Origin: Anaerolineales bacterium
Lineage (GTDB): Bacteria > Chloroflexota > Anaerolineae > 4572-78 > J111
Reading direction: 5' to 3'
DNA: 64,000 bases
Assembly: GCA_015075185.1 (NCBI GenBank)
Contig: JABTUW010000007.1
Coordinates: 124,001-188,000 of the forward strand
Both the position numbers and the translations under genes were made by a program. This document shows, one piece after another, positions 25,198-34,729 of the stretch. How positions within the stretch are numbered: the stretch's first letter is position 1; every line of letters begins with the position of its first letter. The notes under the pieces were generated by a model. That model was not told where the DNA came from. It worked only from the letters and a program-made list of their open reading frames with translations, and made no database searches.

Positions 25198-26157
25198 TTA
25201 TCTATAGTAACGTTGGGGTTGCATACGACACAATCCGCCATGGAAAGGAACAAAATCGCCCCTCAAATGTGCTGTTGTCTCCGTGAATGCAACATGGCAG
25301 GTTCCATATCTTTTCCGCTTCAAAACATTGGCAGAAAGACGTGCGGCTGGATTTGTGCCAAGGCCCAATTCGCAAAGTACGCGGGCTTTGTTTCCCGCAT
25401 CATTCAGGCGACGCAGAAGTTCGCGCGCCGCTTCTCCGCCGCTAATTGATTTGATAATCCCAGCCCTGATCATTATTTCAACCGGTGTATCGAGTTCAAT
25501 GTCTGCTATCGCTCCGTCCACGACGAGAATGCCATTCGCTGTCCCTTCAACAGGAGCGATAAACGCTTCGCCGGCGGGTAAATTTCCGAAATCGCCTGGG
25601 CGATGGAGGATGCCCGAATCAGGAATCCCGGCTCTTCCGTGGATTGAGAATGAAAGGTCAGTCCCCTCGGCGCTCGTAATGGTTGCTTCGTCTCCGCTGG
25701 TCAGAAGCGCGGCAAGTTTTTCAGAATCGCCTCGTATGGTTGTCGGGTCAGTGACGAGTATCCGCTTCATCATTTCAAGGGTTATGTTCGGCAGGGTCGC
25801 AATGCGCACGCCTGCCTCCGACGCCGCTCTGCGCGCTTGGGTATGAGAAAGGGAATAGGGTGTCACGAGAATGGCAATATCAGAAGTTTTCATGACCTCA
25901 ACAATAGTCTCTGGAGGCTCCTGGGTATTTTCCGTCATACCGTCAAAGCTAATGCAGGCTAGATTCGAGGTATATCTTTTGGCTGATTCAAAAAAGACTG
26001 CGGCTTCCTCCCGATTTCTCGGATCGCCTACGATAAGCACGCGTTCATCTTTTTTGATTTCAAACGATTTTTCAAAGACCATCCTCCCGACACGTTCTTC
26101 TTCATCGGAAAGCAGCCGCATACGGTCAACGGGGGTATGTCGTTCCAGCACATTCAT
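25198..26157 (-). CDS. M29-like aminopeptidase (leucyl aminopeptidase family), C-terminus frameshifted
   Basis: 319 residues in frame. MKRILVTDPTTIRGDSEKLA, EGTDLSFSIHGR, LPAGEAFIAPVEGTANGILV and LCELGLGTNPAARL fit the M29/thermophilic aminopeptidase family (aminopeptidase T-like), which releases N-terminal residues with a two-metal site. The last 40 residues are out of frame. The alternative frames give GDNSTFEG, ILFLSMADCVVCNPNVTIDK and a natural stop at 25164-25166. So the true protein is probably about 330 residues, with one G missing in GGGG and a second shift. It is the best preserved gene of the decayed run. Confidence 0.65.
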   Translation of the reverse strand: MNVLERHTPVDRMRLLSDEEERVGRMVFEKSFEIKKDERVLIVGDPRNREEAAVFFESAKRYTSNLACISFDGMTENTQEPPETIVEVMKTSDIAILVTPYSLSHTQARRAASEAGVRIATLPNITLEMMKRILVTDPTTIRGDSEKLAALLTSGDEATITSAEGTDLSFSIHGRAGIPDSGILHRPGDFGNLPAGEAFIAPVEGTANGILVVDGAIADIELDTPVEIMIRAGIIKSISGGEAARELLRRLNDAGNKARVLCELGLGTNPAARLSANVLKRKRYGTCHVAFTETTAHLRGDFVPFHGGLCRMQPQRYYR

Positions 26158-26172
26158 GATTTGCCTAATCCC

Positions 26173-27119
26173 TTATCCCTTTCCTGGTGACGGTGATCCG
26201 TTAGTCTGTAAATTTGACTCATACTTTTGGAGCGGGTCACCTGCCTGATGCAAGGCTACGCCAGCCGCGACAAGAAGGATGCCGAGGACCTCTTGGGTCG
26301 TGGGTATCTGGCGGAGAACGATGATGCCTATCCCTGTCGCCGATGCTGGGAGCAATGACAACAGAAGCGCAAAGGTCGCGCGTGGTAGCCGCGCCATCGC
26401 CAGTTGATCGCAGATATATGGAATCACCGAAGAGCAGAGCCCAACACCAATGCCTGCCAATAATAGGTTTGGCTCTCGAAACGCTGGCAGCGCGCCAACA
26501 AACCAATTGGGCTGACCGTCAAGATGGCGATCAGCATAAGCTAAGCCAAGACGATCGATACCCGTCGTGCCGCCGTTCTGCGCGAGGGCGATGCCCCAAC
26601 ACGACGTACACCATAGCAGAGCGCACCGTTAGCAAAGGCGAACAGATAGCCAAGCGGTTCGCCGCTCCATCGTACATCTGTCAAAGTCCATCCGCCCACC
26701 CCCCGCCAGGATAAGCGCAGCCCCATTACGCGGCGTTCGTACGCCGATGGCTGCCAGCAGGATGGGTCCAATAAACTCGATAGCGCCGACCGTACTGAGC
26801 GGCGGGCGGGCGATTGCTTCATAGAAACAAGCATTCATCAGCCCCAGCGTCACCCCGAACGCCAGCAAATTCCGCCGCTGTGCCCCTGGTTGGGTCGCAA
26901 CAAATCGCCACGGGCGGCGCCAGATGGCAAAGATCAGGAGCGGCGCTGGCAATGCGCAGCCAGGCCACGCCCAGCACGGTCATATGGACGAATAGTAATA
27001 CGGCAAAGGCAGGTCCTAAATAATGGAAGACGGCGCTTACCAGAAAGAATAGCTGAGGTGGAATTCTGATCCTCGCGCCCAAATGCCGAGATTGCATCAT
27101 CACCGATCCTCATTTCCAT
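26173..27119 (-). pseudogene. EamA/RhtA-type drug/metabolite exporter pseudogene
   Basis: Joined frames give LFFLVSAVFHYLGPAFAVLL, LLAFGVTLGLMNACFYEAIA, ARPPLSTVGAIEFIGPILLA, GIGVGLCSSVIPYICDQLAM and ARLPRATFALLLSLLPASAT. These are the hydrophobic helices and motifs (YEAI.RxPL, S.IPY..D) of RhtA-like EamA permeases with 10 membrane segments. Multiple shifts break it. It is divergent from a broken Lrp/AsnC regulator at 27180, a common pairing for amino-acid exporters, so the two came together. Confidence 0.65.
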
Positions 27120-27179
27120 GTATTGCGGCTATAATGGTAAACTATTATTTGCAGAAATACATGGCAATATGAAAGGAAA

Positions 27180-27690
27180 GAGCGCCAAAATGCCTAAAAA
27201 CTCAAGCAAAAACAGGTTTTGACCTGCACAATCTTTTCGGGGAGGTCCTGACCGACGCAGTCAACTTGCGGATATTGACGGAGCTGCAGCAGAATCCGCG
27301 CTTGACCATAAAGTGAACTGGGCCGTCGCGTCGGATCTCAGCGCCGGCGTGACTGAACGCGTCCGACGATTGGAGGAGACTGAGGTGATGCGAGGCTATC
27401 GCCCGGAGATCAATCCGCAGCCCTGGCCTACCGATTACGCCTACATCCGCATTCGACCCAACCGGGCACGTTGCCAGAATAGCAGAACTGGCTCGGGATA
27501 TTCCCCGAAGTGGTGGAGATGTCATCGCGTTACGGGAGAAGACTGCTTCATCCCTCAAAGTGTATCTCCCCCAGTCTCGATCAACTTGATCGCATCCTGG
27601 ACTGTTTTCTTTTATGGCTCAACGACAACCTCGCTGATTCAATCATCGCCTGTTCCGCTCCGCCCGCCGCCGCTCCGGAAATATGATGAA
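27180..27690 (+). pseudogene. Lrp/AsnC-family transcriptional regulator pseudogene
   Basis: Frames in order contain NLRILTELQQNPRLTI, then VTERVRRLEETEVMRGYRPE and INPQ (the helix-turn-helix and hinge of Lrp/AsnC proteins). IAELARDIPEVVE and HRVTGEDCFI follow from the effector domain, and LDQLDRIL plus YGSTTTSLIQSSPVPLRPPP from the C-terminus. At least three shifts are needed. An intact copy would be about 160 residues and would likely control the divergent exporter. Array 2 of the 11-bp repeats begins right after it. Confidence 0.6.
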
Positions 27691-27744
27691 GGTGTACTTG
27701 TGCTCAGAGGTGGCTTTGGGACAGGGGTCGAGTGGTTGAGTCGC

Positions 27745-28250
27745 CAGAATCCGGTAATCCTCTGTAAAACCCCGGCAAATTTCCTGAAAAGCCTCGGTAG
27801 AACCCCCGCAAATCCCTGGCAAACCCTACGCAAATTCTCAGCGCCAAACCCCATATTCCGACCCGGCGGTGGAGGATGTCGAGATCAGGGTCCGGTAGAA
27901 CCCTGTATTCTGACCGCGAAGCCAGTAAATCCCCGCAAAGCTCATCGCGCATCCCCGCTTGATGCCCGTATCCCAATCGTGCGGTAGTTCCATAGCCATC
28001 CGGCAAGCTCCGGCCCTTATTTCACCAGGATTCGGGAGGCCTCCGCAAAATCCCGGTGAATCCTCCACAAAAGTCCCATAGCCCCACCGGAAAAGTCCAG
28101 GAAAAGCTCCAGAGAACACCAGAATTCTGGGAGCGTGATGGCGGCTGGGCCTGCGGGATGGATCCGGTAAATTCGCGCTAAATCCTCCGTAGAAGCCGCA
28201 CAGAAGCTCGGTAGAACGCCTGCAAAAAGCCACGCAAAGACCCACATCCT
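27745..28250. repeat. Array 2 of degenerate 11-bp units
   Basis: Seven consecutive units of exactly 11 bases run from about 27764: GTAAAACCCCG, GCAAATTTCCT, GAAAAGCCTCG, GTAGAACCCCC, GCAAATCCCTG, GCAAACCCTAC and GCAAATTCTCA. Further blocks follow near 28045-28125 and 28160-28245, split by spacers with ATTCTG or CATCCTGC. The sequence after the array (CACATCCTGC, GGTCAAATTC, CAAAGCTCTCC) matches that after array 1, so both the units and their context were duplicated. No gene fits the region. Confidence 0.75.
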
Positions 28251-28629
28251 GCGGGTGTGGGTCAAATTCACAAAGCTCTCCGCTCGAAGGGACAGTCTCG
28301 CGCCGGCTTCGAGGGGTGTCAATTTTCAGTCAACCTTTGGCAGAGACCGGGTGGTAGCTCAGAAGCGTACTGGCATCAAGTTCAGCGCATTTGAGGCTGC
28401 TTTTAAGGAGAAATCAAAAGGTAGGTCATTCAACATTTCAGCAAGATTTTGGCTGGCTGCCTCCCGCCTTGCTCAGCTATTGGGAAGGGCTTGACCAAGG
28501 AGTGGTTATTTGGCAGGTTGAGGGATGGCGCATCTTTCATCCAATTCCGCTAAAAGGCCTCAACCTGGTCTGCTTCAATCCTCAACCGGCAACCAACGCA
28601 TACTTTGGCCATTCAGAGGTAGGACCGTT

Positions 28630-28912
28630 TCAACCCGCTTCGAGGGACACCTGTTTCTGCAAATTTCTTATTATACCACGCTCCGACGCGCCCCAGGTGA
28701 GATTGTAACAGAAGACCAGCCGGCCATCCTCATTTTCATAGACATAGGCGTCATCGTACCAACCCTCAAATTCATCGCGTTGCTGTAATCGTCTCAGTCT
28801 CATCACTTCCTTCATCCTTCAGTTCAGCCAATATTTGCTTAGCCGCATCAATACGATTTTCTTCTAAAATGAGGAGATTGGCAATTGTTGGCGGCGATCA
28901 TGTCTCTTAAGG
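28630..28912 (-). pseudogene. Gene fragment(s) of unknown identity
   Basis: A frame ending at 28772 reads TIANLLILEENRIDAAKQIL followed by AELKDEGSDE. An overlapping frame ending at 28630 reads RLQQRDEFEGWYDDAYVYEN followed by EDGRLVFCYNLTWGA. Both look like real protein. They may be one gene of about 95 residues split by a one-base shift, or two tiny coupled genes. No start with a ribosome site is visible. The stretch from 28250 to 28630 holds no gene I can support. Confidence 0.35.
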
Positions 28913-28927
28913 TCGCCTTTGGAGAGA

Positions 28928-29848
28928 TTAGAGCGTGACGCCTAGATTTTTTCCTGTTATCAAAAATTCGGCCAGGCTAACCAGGTTCTCCTCGCTCTCC
29001 TGGCACCAGGCCATCAACCGGTCGAGCTGCTCGATCACCGGTTGGGCCTCTTGCCAGGCTGAGCGGGCCTTGACCACATCCGTATCCCAGGCAAATCGGG
29101 GACTATTATCCTGATAGTAGGTGGTAAAGCTCCACTTCAGAACCGGATTCTCGGTACGCCCACAGGCCCACCGGGCCAGCGCCGGCAGCCAGCGAGCCAC
29201 TTCCGGGTAAGCCTCCGGATTGGCTTCGATGGCGTACAGGCGCTCCCAGGCGGCTTCCCGGTCCAACTCGTCCCAGCTATCCAAGACCTCAAACATTTCT
29301 GCCACGGCCAGCAAGCCGGAACTGATGTCAGCCGCTGCCGGATCCAGCAGGACATAAAGCAATTCCATCGGCGGAAAGAATTCGATATACAAGCCAGGTT
29401 CACCCTGGAATAATTGGATGGTGGCCGGTTCGTGGTTGAAGCCATAGAGGCGGACCGGGATGTAGCGTAGGAAGGTAGCCAGGTGATCGCCGTTCTCATC
29501 AGACTGCTCCAACCAGGCGGCCCAGGCTTCATTGAGCATATCCCAGTCAATCTTGAACCAACCGGCATCTTCGGCCAGGTTAGCCAGGTCAACCAGGATG
29601 TCCCACCAATGGGTTCGGGTCAGATTGCCGTACTGGTCTAGGGCCTCGGGGAAGTGCTGCCCGATCAGGCGTAGGCTCATGATAGACCGCTGGCAATTTT
29701 GTAGTTGGGTATTGACGGCTGCCAGCCGGACCGGCCACAGGCGCTGCAGCGGCGCCCAGGGTCTTAGCTGGGCCAGTTGCTTCAACTCACCGGTGGCCTG
29801 ATGACCTTCTTTGGCAAGATCAAAAAAACTCGCTTGGGTGATAATCAT
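28928..29848 (-). CDS. Hypothetical protein, paralogue of 17836-18717
   Basis: 306 residues from ATG 29846-29848 (MIITQASFFDLAKEG), with AAGGAGG upstream; the longer frame to 29890 is not needed. It shares AQLRPWAPLQRLWPVRL, SIMSLRLIGQHFPEALDQYG, PVRLYGFNHEP and FFPPMELLYVLLD with its paralogue. Acidic and Trp-rich, with no known domain. It is the last gene of a three-gene block (31705 to 28928) whose outer genes both duplicate genes of the main operon while the middle one does not. Confidence 0.6.
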   Translation of the reverse strand: MIITQASFFDLAKEGHQATGELKQLAQLRPWAPLQRLWPVRLAAVNTQLQNCQRSIMSLRLIGQHFPEALDQYGNLTRTHWWDILVDLANLAEDAGWFKIDWDMLNEAWAAWLEQSDENGDHLATFLRYIPVRLYGFNHEPATIQLFQGEPGLYIEFFPPMELLYVLLDPAAADISSGLLAVAEMFEVLDSWDELDREAAWERLYAIEANPEAYPEVARWLPALARWACGRTENPVLKWSFTTYYQDNSPRFAWDTDVVKARSAWQEAQPVIEQLDRLMAWCQESEENLVSLAEFLITGKNLGVTL

Positions 29849-29861
29849 TGCGCTTGCCTCC

Positions 29862-31124
29862 TTAAGTCGCCGGCCAGTAAGCCGGATCAACGACGGATAC
29901 TAGACCAGCCTCGACGGCTCGGGCCAGGCTGATACGGGTTTCCTCATCAACGATGTCACACCAGTGGCCCACCCGGTCATCGTAGTAGATGGCGTCAACC
30001 TTGCGCTGGCCACCATTGAGGGGGGAGGCGACCAGCCGCTTGATGACCAACGGATAGTCCCGATTATCAATGCGGATGCGGTCCGGGTATCGAGCAGCCG
30101 GTCCAGCCGGAGCCGGTCCGGTTGGACCATTCGCCGGTGAGGAGCCGGCTGGCGGCCCAGCGCCAAACAGGTCGGCTTCGTAGGGTGGTGGCGGCGGGGG
30201 TGGTGGCGGTTGCGGCGGTTGCGCTGGAATCGTCCGGCTGGTAGATGGCCACCAACCACTGGTTGAGGGGCCGCTGGGCGGGCGAGCGACCTGGTAGATG
30301 CCGCTGCTACCGGCACCGCCTGGGGGTGAGCCTTTGAGTACGGTCTCATAATCAACGGGCCGGGCATTATGGTCTCGTTCGGCCGGATCGATCAGCAGCC
30401 AATTGACCATAAAGAGCAAGTATTTGATGGGCCGCAATATCGTCAGGCTTTCCAGCTCATTGACGCTGCCGATAAAGCCGGGAATGGTCTCGGGCAGTTC
30501 ATCACCTTTAACCAGATCGATGATACGTTGGACGGAGATGGTTCTCTCCCCCTCGTCCGGTTCCCGATCGCCGGGGACAATGACCGGCCGGTCGAAGAAG
30601 AACTCCCGCTGCGGGAGACTAAAGCTATGCAGCCGGGTCAGGGTACGGAACTCGCCGCCGAATTGGAGGGTCAGCGATTGGCAATGCCAGGTCCGGCCCG
30701 ACTCGAAGAAATAGGATCCATCGGTGACGCTAAGCCGCCCGCCGCTGACCTGGTCGAGCACCTGGGCTACTTTGGGGGTGAAAGGGCTTTTTCTGATCGT
30801 AATACCCCGGTAGCTGGCCACCGGCTTCCCTCGAGCGTATAGGCGCATCCCGGTCGTGGCCACCCCACCGGTGACCTGCTCAAGCATGTGGAATAGGATA
30901 ATAGCGCCCAGGATGCCGGATAAACGGATGCGTCCTTCGGCCAAGCCTTTGAGACCGAAATAGGCCGCTGTCACCTGGGCGATCCGCTCCGGGATCTCCT
31001 CAACGTGGTTGATATCCCGGTAGGTGCCCCAGTTGCCCAGGGTGTCCAGGTAGCGCTGGGTCTGGCCGATAATCCCGTTACGCCGGCGAGCATCGGCACT
31101 GCGATGGTTATTGATGTAAGTCAT
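29862..31124 (-). CDS. Hypothetical protein with proline-rich linker
   Basis: 420 residues. The ATG at 31122-31124 overlaps the previous stop. Residues 1-260 look folded, with one possible membrane or buried helix (LSGILGAIILFHMLEQVTG). Residues about 275-345 are a low-complexity Pro/Gly/Ser linker with a run of nine prolines. Residues 350-420 form a separate small domain (RIRIDNRDYPLVIKRLV, then DAIYYDDRVGHWCDIVDEE). I do not recognise either part. In the main operon the equivalent position is held by the methyltransferase and ubiquitin-like genes, so this gene replaces them in the duplicated block. Confidence 0.6.
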   Translation of the reverse strand: MTYINNHRSADARRRNGIIGQTQRYLDTLGNWGTYRDINHVEEIPERIAQVTAAYFGLKGLAEGRIRLSGILGAIILFHMLEQVTGGVATTGMRLYARGKPVASYRGITIRKSPFTPKVAQVLDQVSGGRLSVTDGSYFFESGRTWHCQSLTLQFGGEFRTLTRLHSFSLPQREFFFDRPVIVPGDREPDEGERTISVQRIIDLVKGDELPETIPGFIGSVNELESLTILRPIKYLLFMVNWLLIDPAERDHNARPVDYETVLKGSPPGGAGSSGIYQVARPPSGPSTSGWWPSTSRTIPAQPPQPPPPPPPPPYEADLFGAGPPAGSSPANGPTGPAPAGPAARYPDRIRIDNRDYPLVIKRLVASPLNGGQRKVDAIYYDDRVGHWCDIVDEETRISLARAVEAGLVSVVDPAYWPAT

Positions 31125-31705
31125 CCTCCTTCTCCTTTAAGCATTATTTGGGGCTGATCGAGCGCAATGCGAGCCGCGTAGGCCAGTAGGTTACGAGTGT
31201 TTTCGCTGATCAGGTAATAGGGTGGAAAGCCGGGGTCTGGAACACCGTTGGTGATAGCGAACGCTTGCCAGGCCTGGCCGAGTTCGGCGTGCTTTTGCTC
31301 CAGATCTTCCAGCACCTGCAGCAAGGGGGCGTAGAGCCGGGCCGTCTCCCGGCACATGGCCTGCTTGAGATCAGCGGCTGGGCCGTTGAGCCAGGCGTGG
31401 GTGTTGAAGTCAACCGAGCGGCCGTTGCCGCCGAACTGGTTGAGAAACATGCGCAGGCAGATGGCCTCTGCGTTGAAGCAGGTAGTCCAGAAGGTTAGCC
31501 GGTTCCGCCGGGCGACAAATGCACAACTATGACAGAGAAAGTCATACAGTCTTTCGGTAAAACAACTCCGCCTGAAGCCGCCGGCCATAAAGCACTGCCA
31601 GTCTTCCAGGATGTGCTGCTTGTCAGCAGCTTCAAGATGCTCTTCATCGGCGAGGGTATATTGATCTTCGCCGGCAGGCAGAAATTGAATAGGAATATTT
31701 GTCAT
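31121..31705 (-). CDS. Hypothetical protein, paralogue of 20021-20661
   Basis: 194 residues, from an ATG with AAAGGAAC upstream. It shares with its paralogue ILEDWQCFMAGGFRR, FLNQFGGNG, NGPAADLKQAMCRE, VPDPG and LISENTRNLLAYAARIAL. The frame is intact here, which is why I believe the paralogue's break is a missing base. Helical and Cys-containing, with no recognised family. It is the first gene of the minus-strand transcription units in this window; the hairpin at 31743-31765 lies just ahead. Confidence 0.6.
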   Translation of the reverse strand: MTNIPIQFLPAGEDQYTLADEEHLEAADKQHILEDWQCFMAGGFRRSCFTERLYDFLCHSCAFVARRNRLTFWTTCFNAEAICLRMFLNQFGGNGRSVDFNTHAWLNGPAADLKQAMCRETARLYAPLLQVLEDLEQKHAELGQAWQAFAITNGVPDPGFPPYYLISENTRNLLAYAARIALDQPQIMLKGEGG

Positions 31706-31742
31706 GGTAAGAATGTTCCTTTCCGTTCGAGAAAATACAATG

Positions 31743-31765
31743 AGGCCGGTTGAAATAACCGGCCT
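31743..31765. other. Palindromic hairpin ahead of the duplicated block
   Basis: AGGCCGGTT and AACCGGCCT pair over 9 bases. Sequence and flanks match the hairpin at 22234-22263, showing that the leader was duplicated together with the coding genes. Confidence 0.55.
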
Positions 31766-31972
31766 TGTTGCTGAGATTATTGATTTGTGGAAAAAGATTG
31801 ATTGGTGAGGTTAAAGGTGGTAGAATGGAGAGAAAGCTATGGTACGAAAAATTCGCGGGAAACTGTGTGCGAATGGTTTATCCTAGCAGATGAGGTCATC
31901 AGATTTGACGGACAGGTTTGCTTATAAGGAGTCAGGCTTATAAATATCCTCACCAGGGAAAAGAGGTAACCA

Positions 31973-33727
31973 GTGTCATTTGAGCGTCCGGTCACTATAA
32001 AAGAGGCAATTGATAATGTTCATCGAAAGAAATATTTGTTGCCTGCCATCCAGCGAGAATTCGTGTGGAGCGCTGAACAGATAGAACTATTGTTTGACTC
32101 GATGATGAGAGGCTACCCTATAGGCTCTTTCTTGTTTTGGGCCGTAGAACGTCAAAACTTGACGAATTATCAATTTTATGAGTTTGTACGCGATTATCAC
32201 GAGCGAGATAATACCCATAATCCAAAAGCTGATATATTAGGTGATGCTGATATCACAGCAATTCTGGATGGTCAACAGCGACTCACCGCTCTATATATAG
32301 GGTTAAAAGGCAGTTATGCCTATAAGCTTCCAAGAAAACGTTGGGACAATGATACCGCATTTCCAAAAAGAAAACTTTGTCTTAACCTTTTATCACCTTC
32401 ACAAGATTATGATAAAGAGTACAACTTTGAATTTTTAACGGCTACTGAACGGAAGCACAGAGATGATAATACATTTTGGTTTTCTGTGGGCGATATCCTT
32501 GAGATAAAAGAACCTCACGAGGTCAATGACTTTCTAATAGAGAATGGCCTAAACGCAGTTGATAAGGAAAAGGCCAAATTTGCGAATAGGACGCTATTTC
32601 GTTTACATAAGCTGATTCATGCCGATGAAATCATCAACTATTTCCTCGAAAAAGATGAAAGTCTTGATAAGGTACTGAATATTTTTATCCGAGTAAATAG
32701 CGGCGGCACAGAGCTTAGTTACTCTGATTTGCTTCTCTCAATAGCAACTGCTCAATGGAAGCAAAGAGATGCCAGAGAAGAAATTACAGCCTTCGTGGAT
32801 GAGATTAACGGCATTGGAAATGGATTCAATTTTAACAAGGATTTTGCGTTAAAGTCGTGCTTGGTTCTCAGTGATTTTGGTGATATTGCCTTCAAAGTAG
32901 ACAATTTTAACTCAAGTAACATGCTGAAAATAGAAAAAAACTGGGATGATATAGCCCAAGCTATCCGTCTGGCTGTTACTTTAGTAGCAAGTCTTGGCTA
33001 CTACCGAGATACTTTAACTTCTAATAATGCCTTAATCCCGATTGCATATTACCTATATAAAATTGGCCTCCCCAATAATTACCCACAGGCGTCAAAATAC
33101 AAGGATGACAGGCAGGCGGTTTTTAAATGGCTAATTGCATCTTTGTTAAAAAGGGTTTTCAGTGGTCAACCTGATAATGTGCTTCGCCCAATTAGACAGA
33201 TAATTTCAACCGAAAATTCGGACGGAAATGTTAAATTTCCACTGGAGAAAATTGCCAATACTCTACGAGCGGGGCCCAAGTCTATTAATTTTAACGATGA
33301 TGAGATAGATAACCTGTTATACTACCAATACGGTCAGAGTTATACCTTTTCAACACTTGCTATCCTGTACCCAACTCTCGATTTTAATAACAAATTCCAC
33401 GTTGACCATATCTTTCCCAAAAGCCTTTTCACAAGAAAGCGGCTATTGAAACAAGGTGTACCGAGTAGTAAACTAGATTTTTATCTGGACTGTTACAATT
33501 ATCTTGGGAATCTGCAATTGCTTGAAGGGGTCCAAAACCAAGAAAAATCTGCAAAAGACTTTAAAGAATGGTTATCCAGTACCTATCCAAAGGAATCAGA
33601 TAGAAACGATTATATGAGGAAACATTTTATTCCTGATGTCGATTTATCTCTCCACAACTTTGAGGAATTTCTAGCGGAAAGAGAAAAACTCTTGGTAAAT
33701 ACTTTTAGCTCTTTATTGAAGATGTAA
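31973..33727 (+). CDS. DUF262/DUF1524-type protein, GmrSD-like restriction system
   Basis: 584 residues, intact; GTG start with AAGAGGT upstream. The N-terminal DUF262 domain shows LPAIQREFVWSAEQIELLFD and ITAILDGQQRLTALY (DGQQR at 99-103), the nucleotide-binding and hydrolysing signature. RVNSGGTELSYSDLLLS follows in the middle. The C-terminus has an HNH-type nuclease core, HVDHIFPKS (about 476-484), with Asn residues after it. This layout is known from GmrSD type IV restriction enzymes and related anti-phage proteins. The gene is AT-rich relative to its surroundings and stands alone on the plus strand, as defence cargo often does. Confidence 0.85.
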   Translation: MSFERPVTIKEAIDNVHRKKYLLPAIQREFVWSAEQIELLFDSMMRGYPIGSFLFWAVERQNLTNYQFYEFVRDYHERDNTHNPKADILGDADITAILDGQQRLTALYIGLKGSYAYKLPRKRWDNDTAFPKRKLCLNLLSPSQDYDKEYNFEFLTATERKHRDDNTFWFSVGDILEIKEPHEVNDFLIENGLNAVDKEKAKFANRTLFRLHKLIHADEIINYFLEKDESLDKVLNIFIRVNSGGTELSYSDLLLSIATAQWKQRDAREEITAFVDEINGIGNGFNFNKDFALKSCLVLSDFGDIAFKVDNFNSSNMLKIEKNWDDIAQAIRLAVTLVASLGYYRDTLTSNNALIPIAYYLYKIGLPNNYPQASKYKDDRQAVFKWLIASLLKRVFSGQPDNVLRPIRQIISTENSDGNVKFPLEKIANTLRAGPKSINFNDDEIDNLLYYQYGQSYTFSTLAILYPTLDFNNKFHVDHIFPKSLFTRKRLLKQGVPSSKLDFYLDCYNYLGNLQLLEGVQNQEKSAKDFKEWLSSTYPKESDRNDYMRKHFIPDVDLSLHNFEEFLAEREKLLVNTFSSLLKM

Positions 33728-33739
33728 ACATAGACCTGA

Positions 33740-34524
33740 CAAGCATTTGCTAAGTACAGGATTGCATAAGTTCGTGACGGTTTCGGAGGGCAGACTGAGG
33801 TCTGCCCCTTGTCTAAAGCAGACCAAAGTCTGCACTCCATTTCATTATAAATTTACGCAAAGCTGTACTAAGAAACTTCGCATCGAGGGTCAGAGCAGGC
33901 ATGTTACCATATCCAGGGCTGATTTGTGAGCTGGCTGCCTGGCTTATCGAGGACCATCAGGCTGCTGTGCAGCTGGGTCAGGCTGCTGACCCTCGCCAAC
34001 TGCGGCTCACCGTTCCCAATAATCAGTTTCTAATCAGTGCGAGTAACTCGCCACCAGTTCTGTGACGCTAGCATTCAAGCTACGCTTTCCAATTTGGGCC
34101 AGGGCGAATGGTGCTCGTGGCAACTTCGGTGCCAGCTTTTCATCAGGCCTGACAAAGTGTTTGATAACCTTTATTCAATGGAAGAAAATTGCAGGGTATA
34201 TAGTGTACCACAATTACACTAATTATATCCACGCGATGGAATTTGTGTCAAGGCAAGATGCCGTTCGAACTATGATGATTCTACTACAAACAGGCATACC
34301 CATCTCCGGCCTGATCCATAGGAGTTCAAGGAATGTTCAGGGTTGGGAGCCCTGGCCTGCCCAGATAGACGCAGATCCCTGCACAGGCAGTCAATGGATG
34401 TTGGTTGGCGTTATGGGATGTCTACCTTTCTGTTAGGATAGCCTCAGGGATTTCCTGACAAACACCTGACCCCCTGTCTTCATCATCTTGGCTGGTTATT
34501 GATTTTAAAAGAGCCTTTACCAAT
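33740..34524. other. Gene-poor stretch
   Basis: No supportable gene on either strand; the frames present are short, with unconvincing composition. Two adjacent small hairpins, GGCAGACTGAGGTCTGCC and GCAGACCAAAGTCTGC, lie at about 33789-33836, just after the DUF262 gene, and may stabilise or end its transcript. Otherwise I see nothing. Confidence 0.4.
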
Positions 34525-34593
34525 GTTAAGTACAAATGTACCGCAAAATGAGTATTCGCGTACCTATGCAAACTCCAAAAATTTGATAAACTG
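34525..34593. promoter_or_regulatory. 70-bp repeat, copy 1, upstream of the ComX-like gene
   Basis: It runs from GTTAAGTACAAATGTACCGC to ATTTGATAAACT and is about 85% identical to 39015-39084. It contains the near palindrome GTACAAATGTAC, a CCGCAA box and an AT-rich end, TTTGATAAACT, that could serve as a -10 region. It lies 137 bases before the ComX-like start. Candidate operator/promoter of the response regulator at 38238, by inference. Confidence 0.5.
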
Positions 34594-34729
34594 GTACCAG
34601 GGTCTAAATCCTACCCGTCAGTCATACAACGGTCAACTCATACCGCTGTTCTTTAACATCCACATTTGTCTTCCCTGGGCCAAGCTCAAGGCCTGGTCAG
34701 AGTGAAGCGATCACACGGAAATTCGTATC

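Noticed and set aside
27313..27987. 224-residue plus-strand frame
   Set aside because: Its first part is the broken Lrp regulator and its second part runs into array 2, so it is not one protein.
34037..34436. Overlapping plus-strand frames of 61 and 124 codons
   Set aside because: No domain, no ribosome site and unnatural composition; treated as non-coding.
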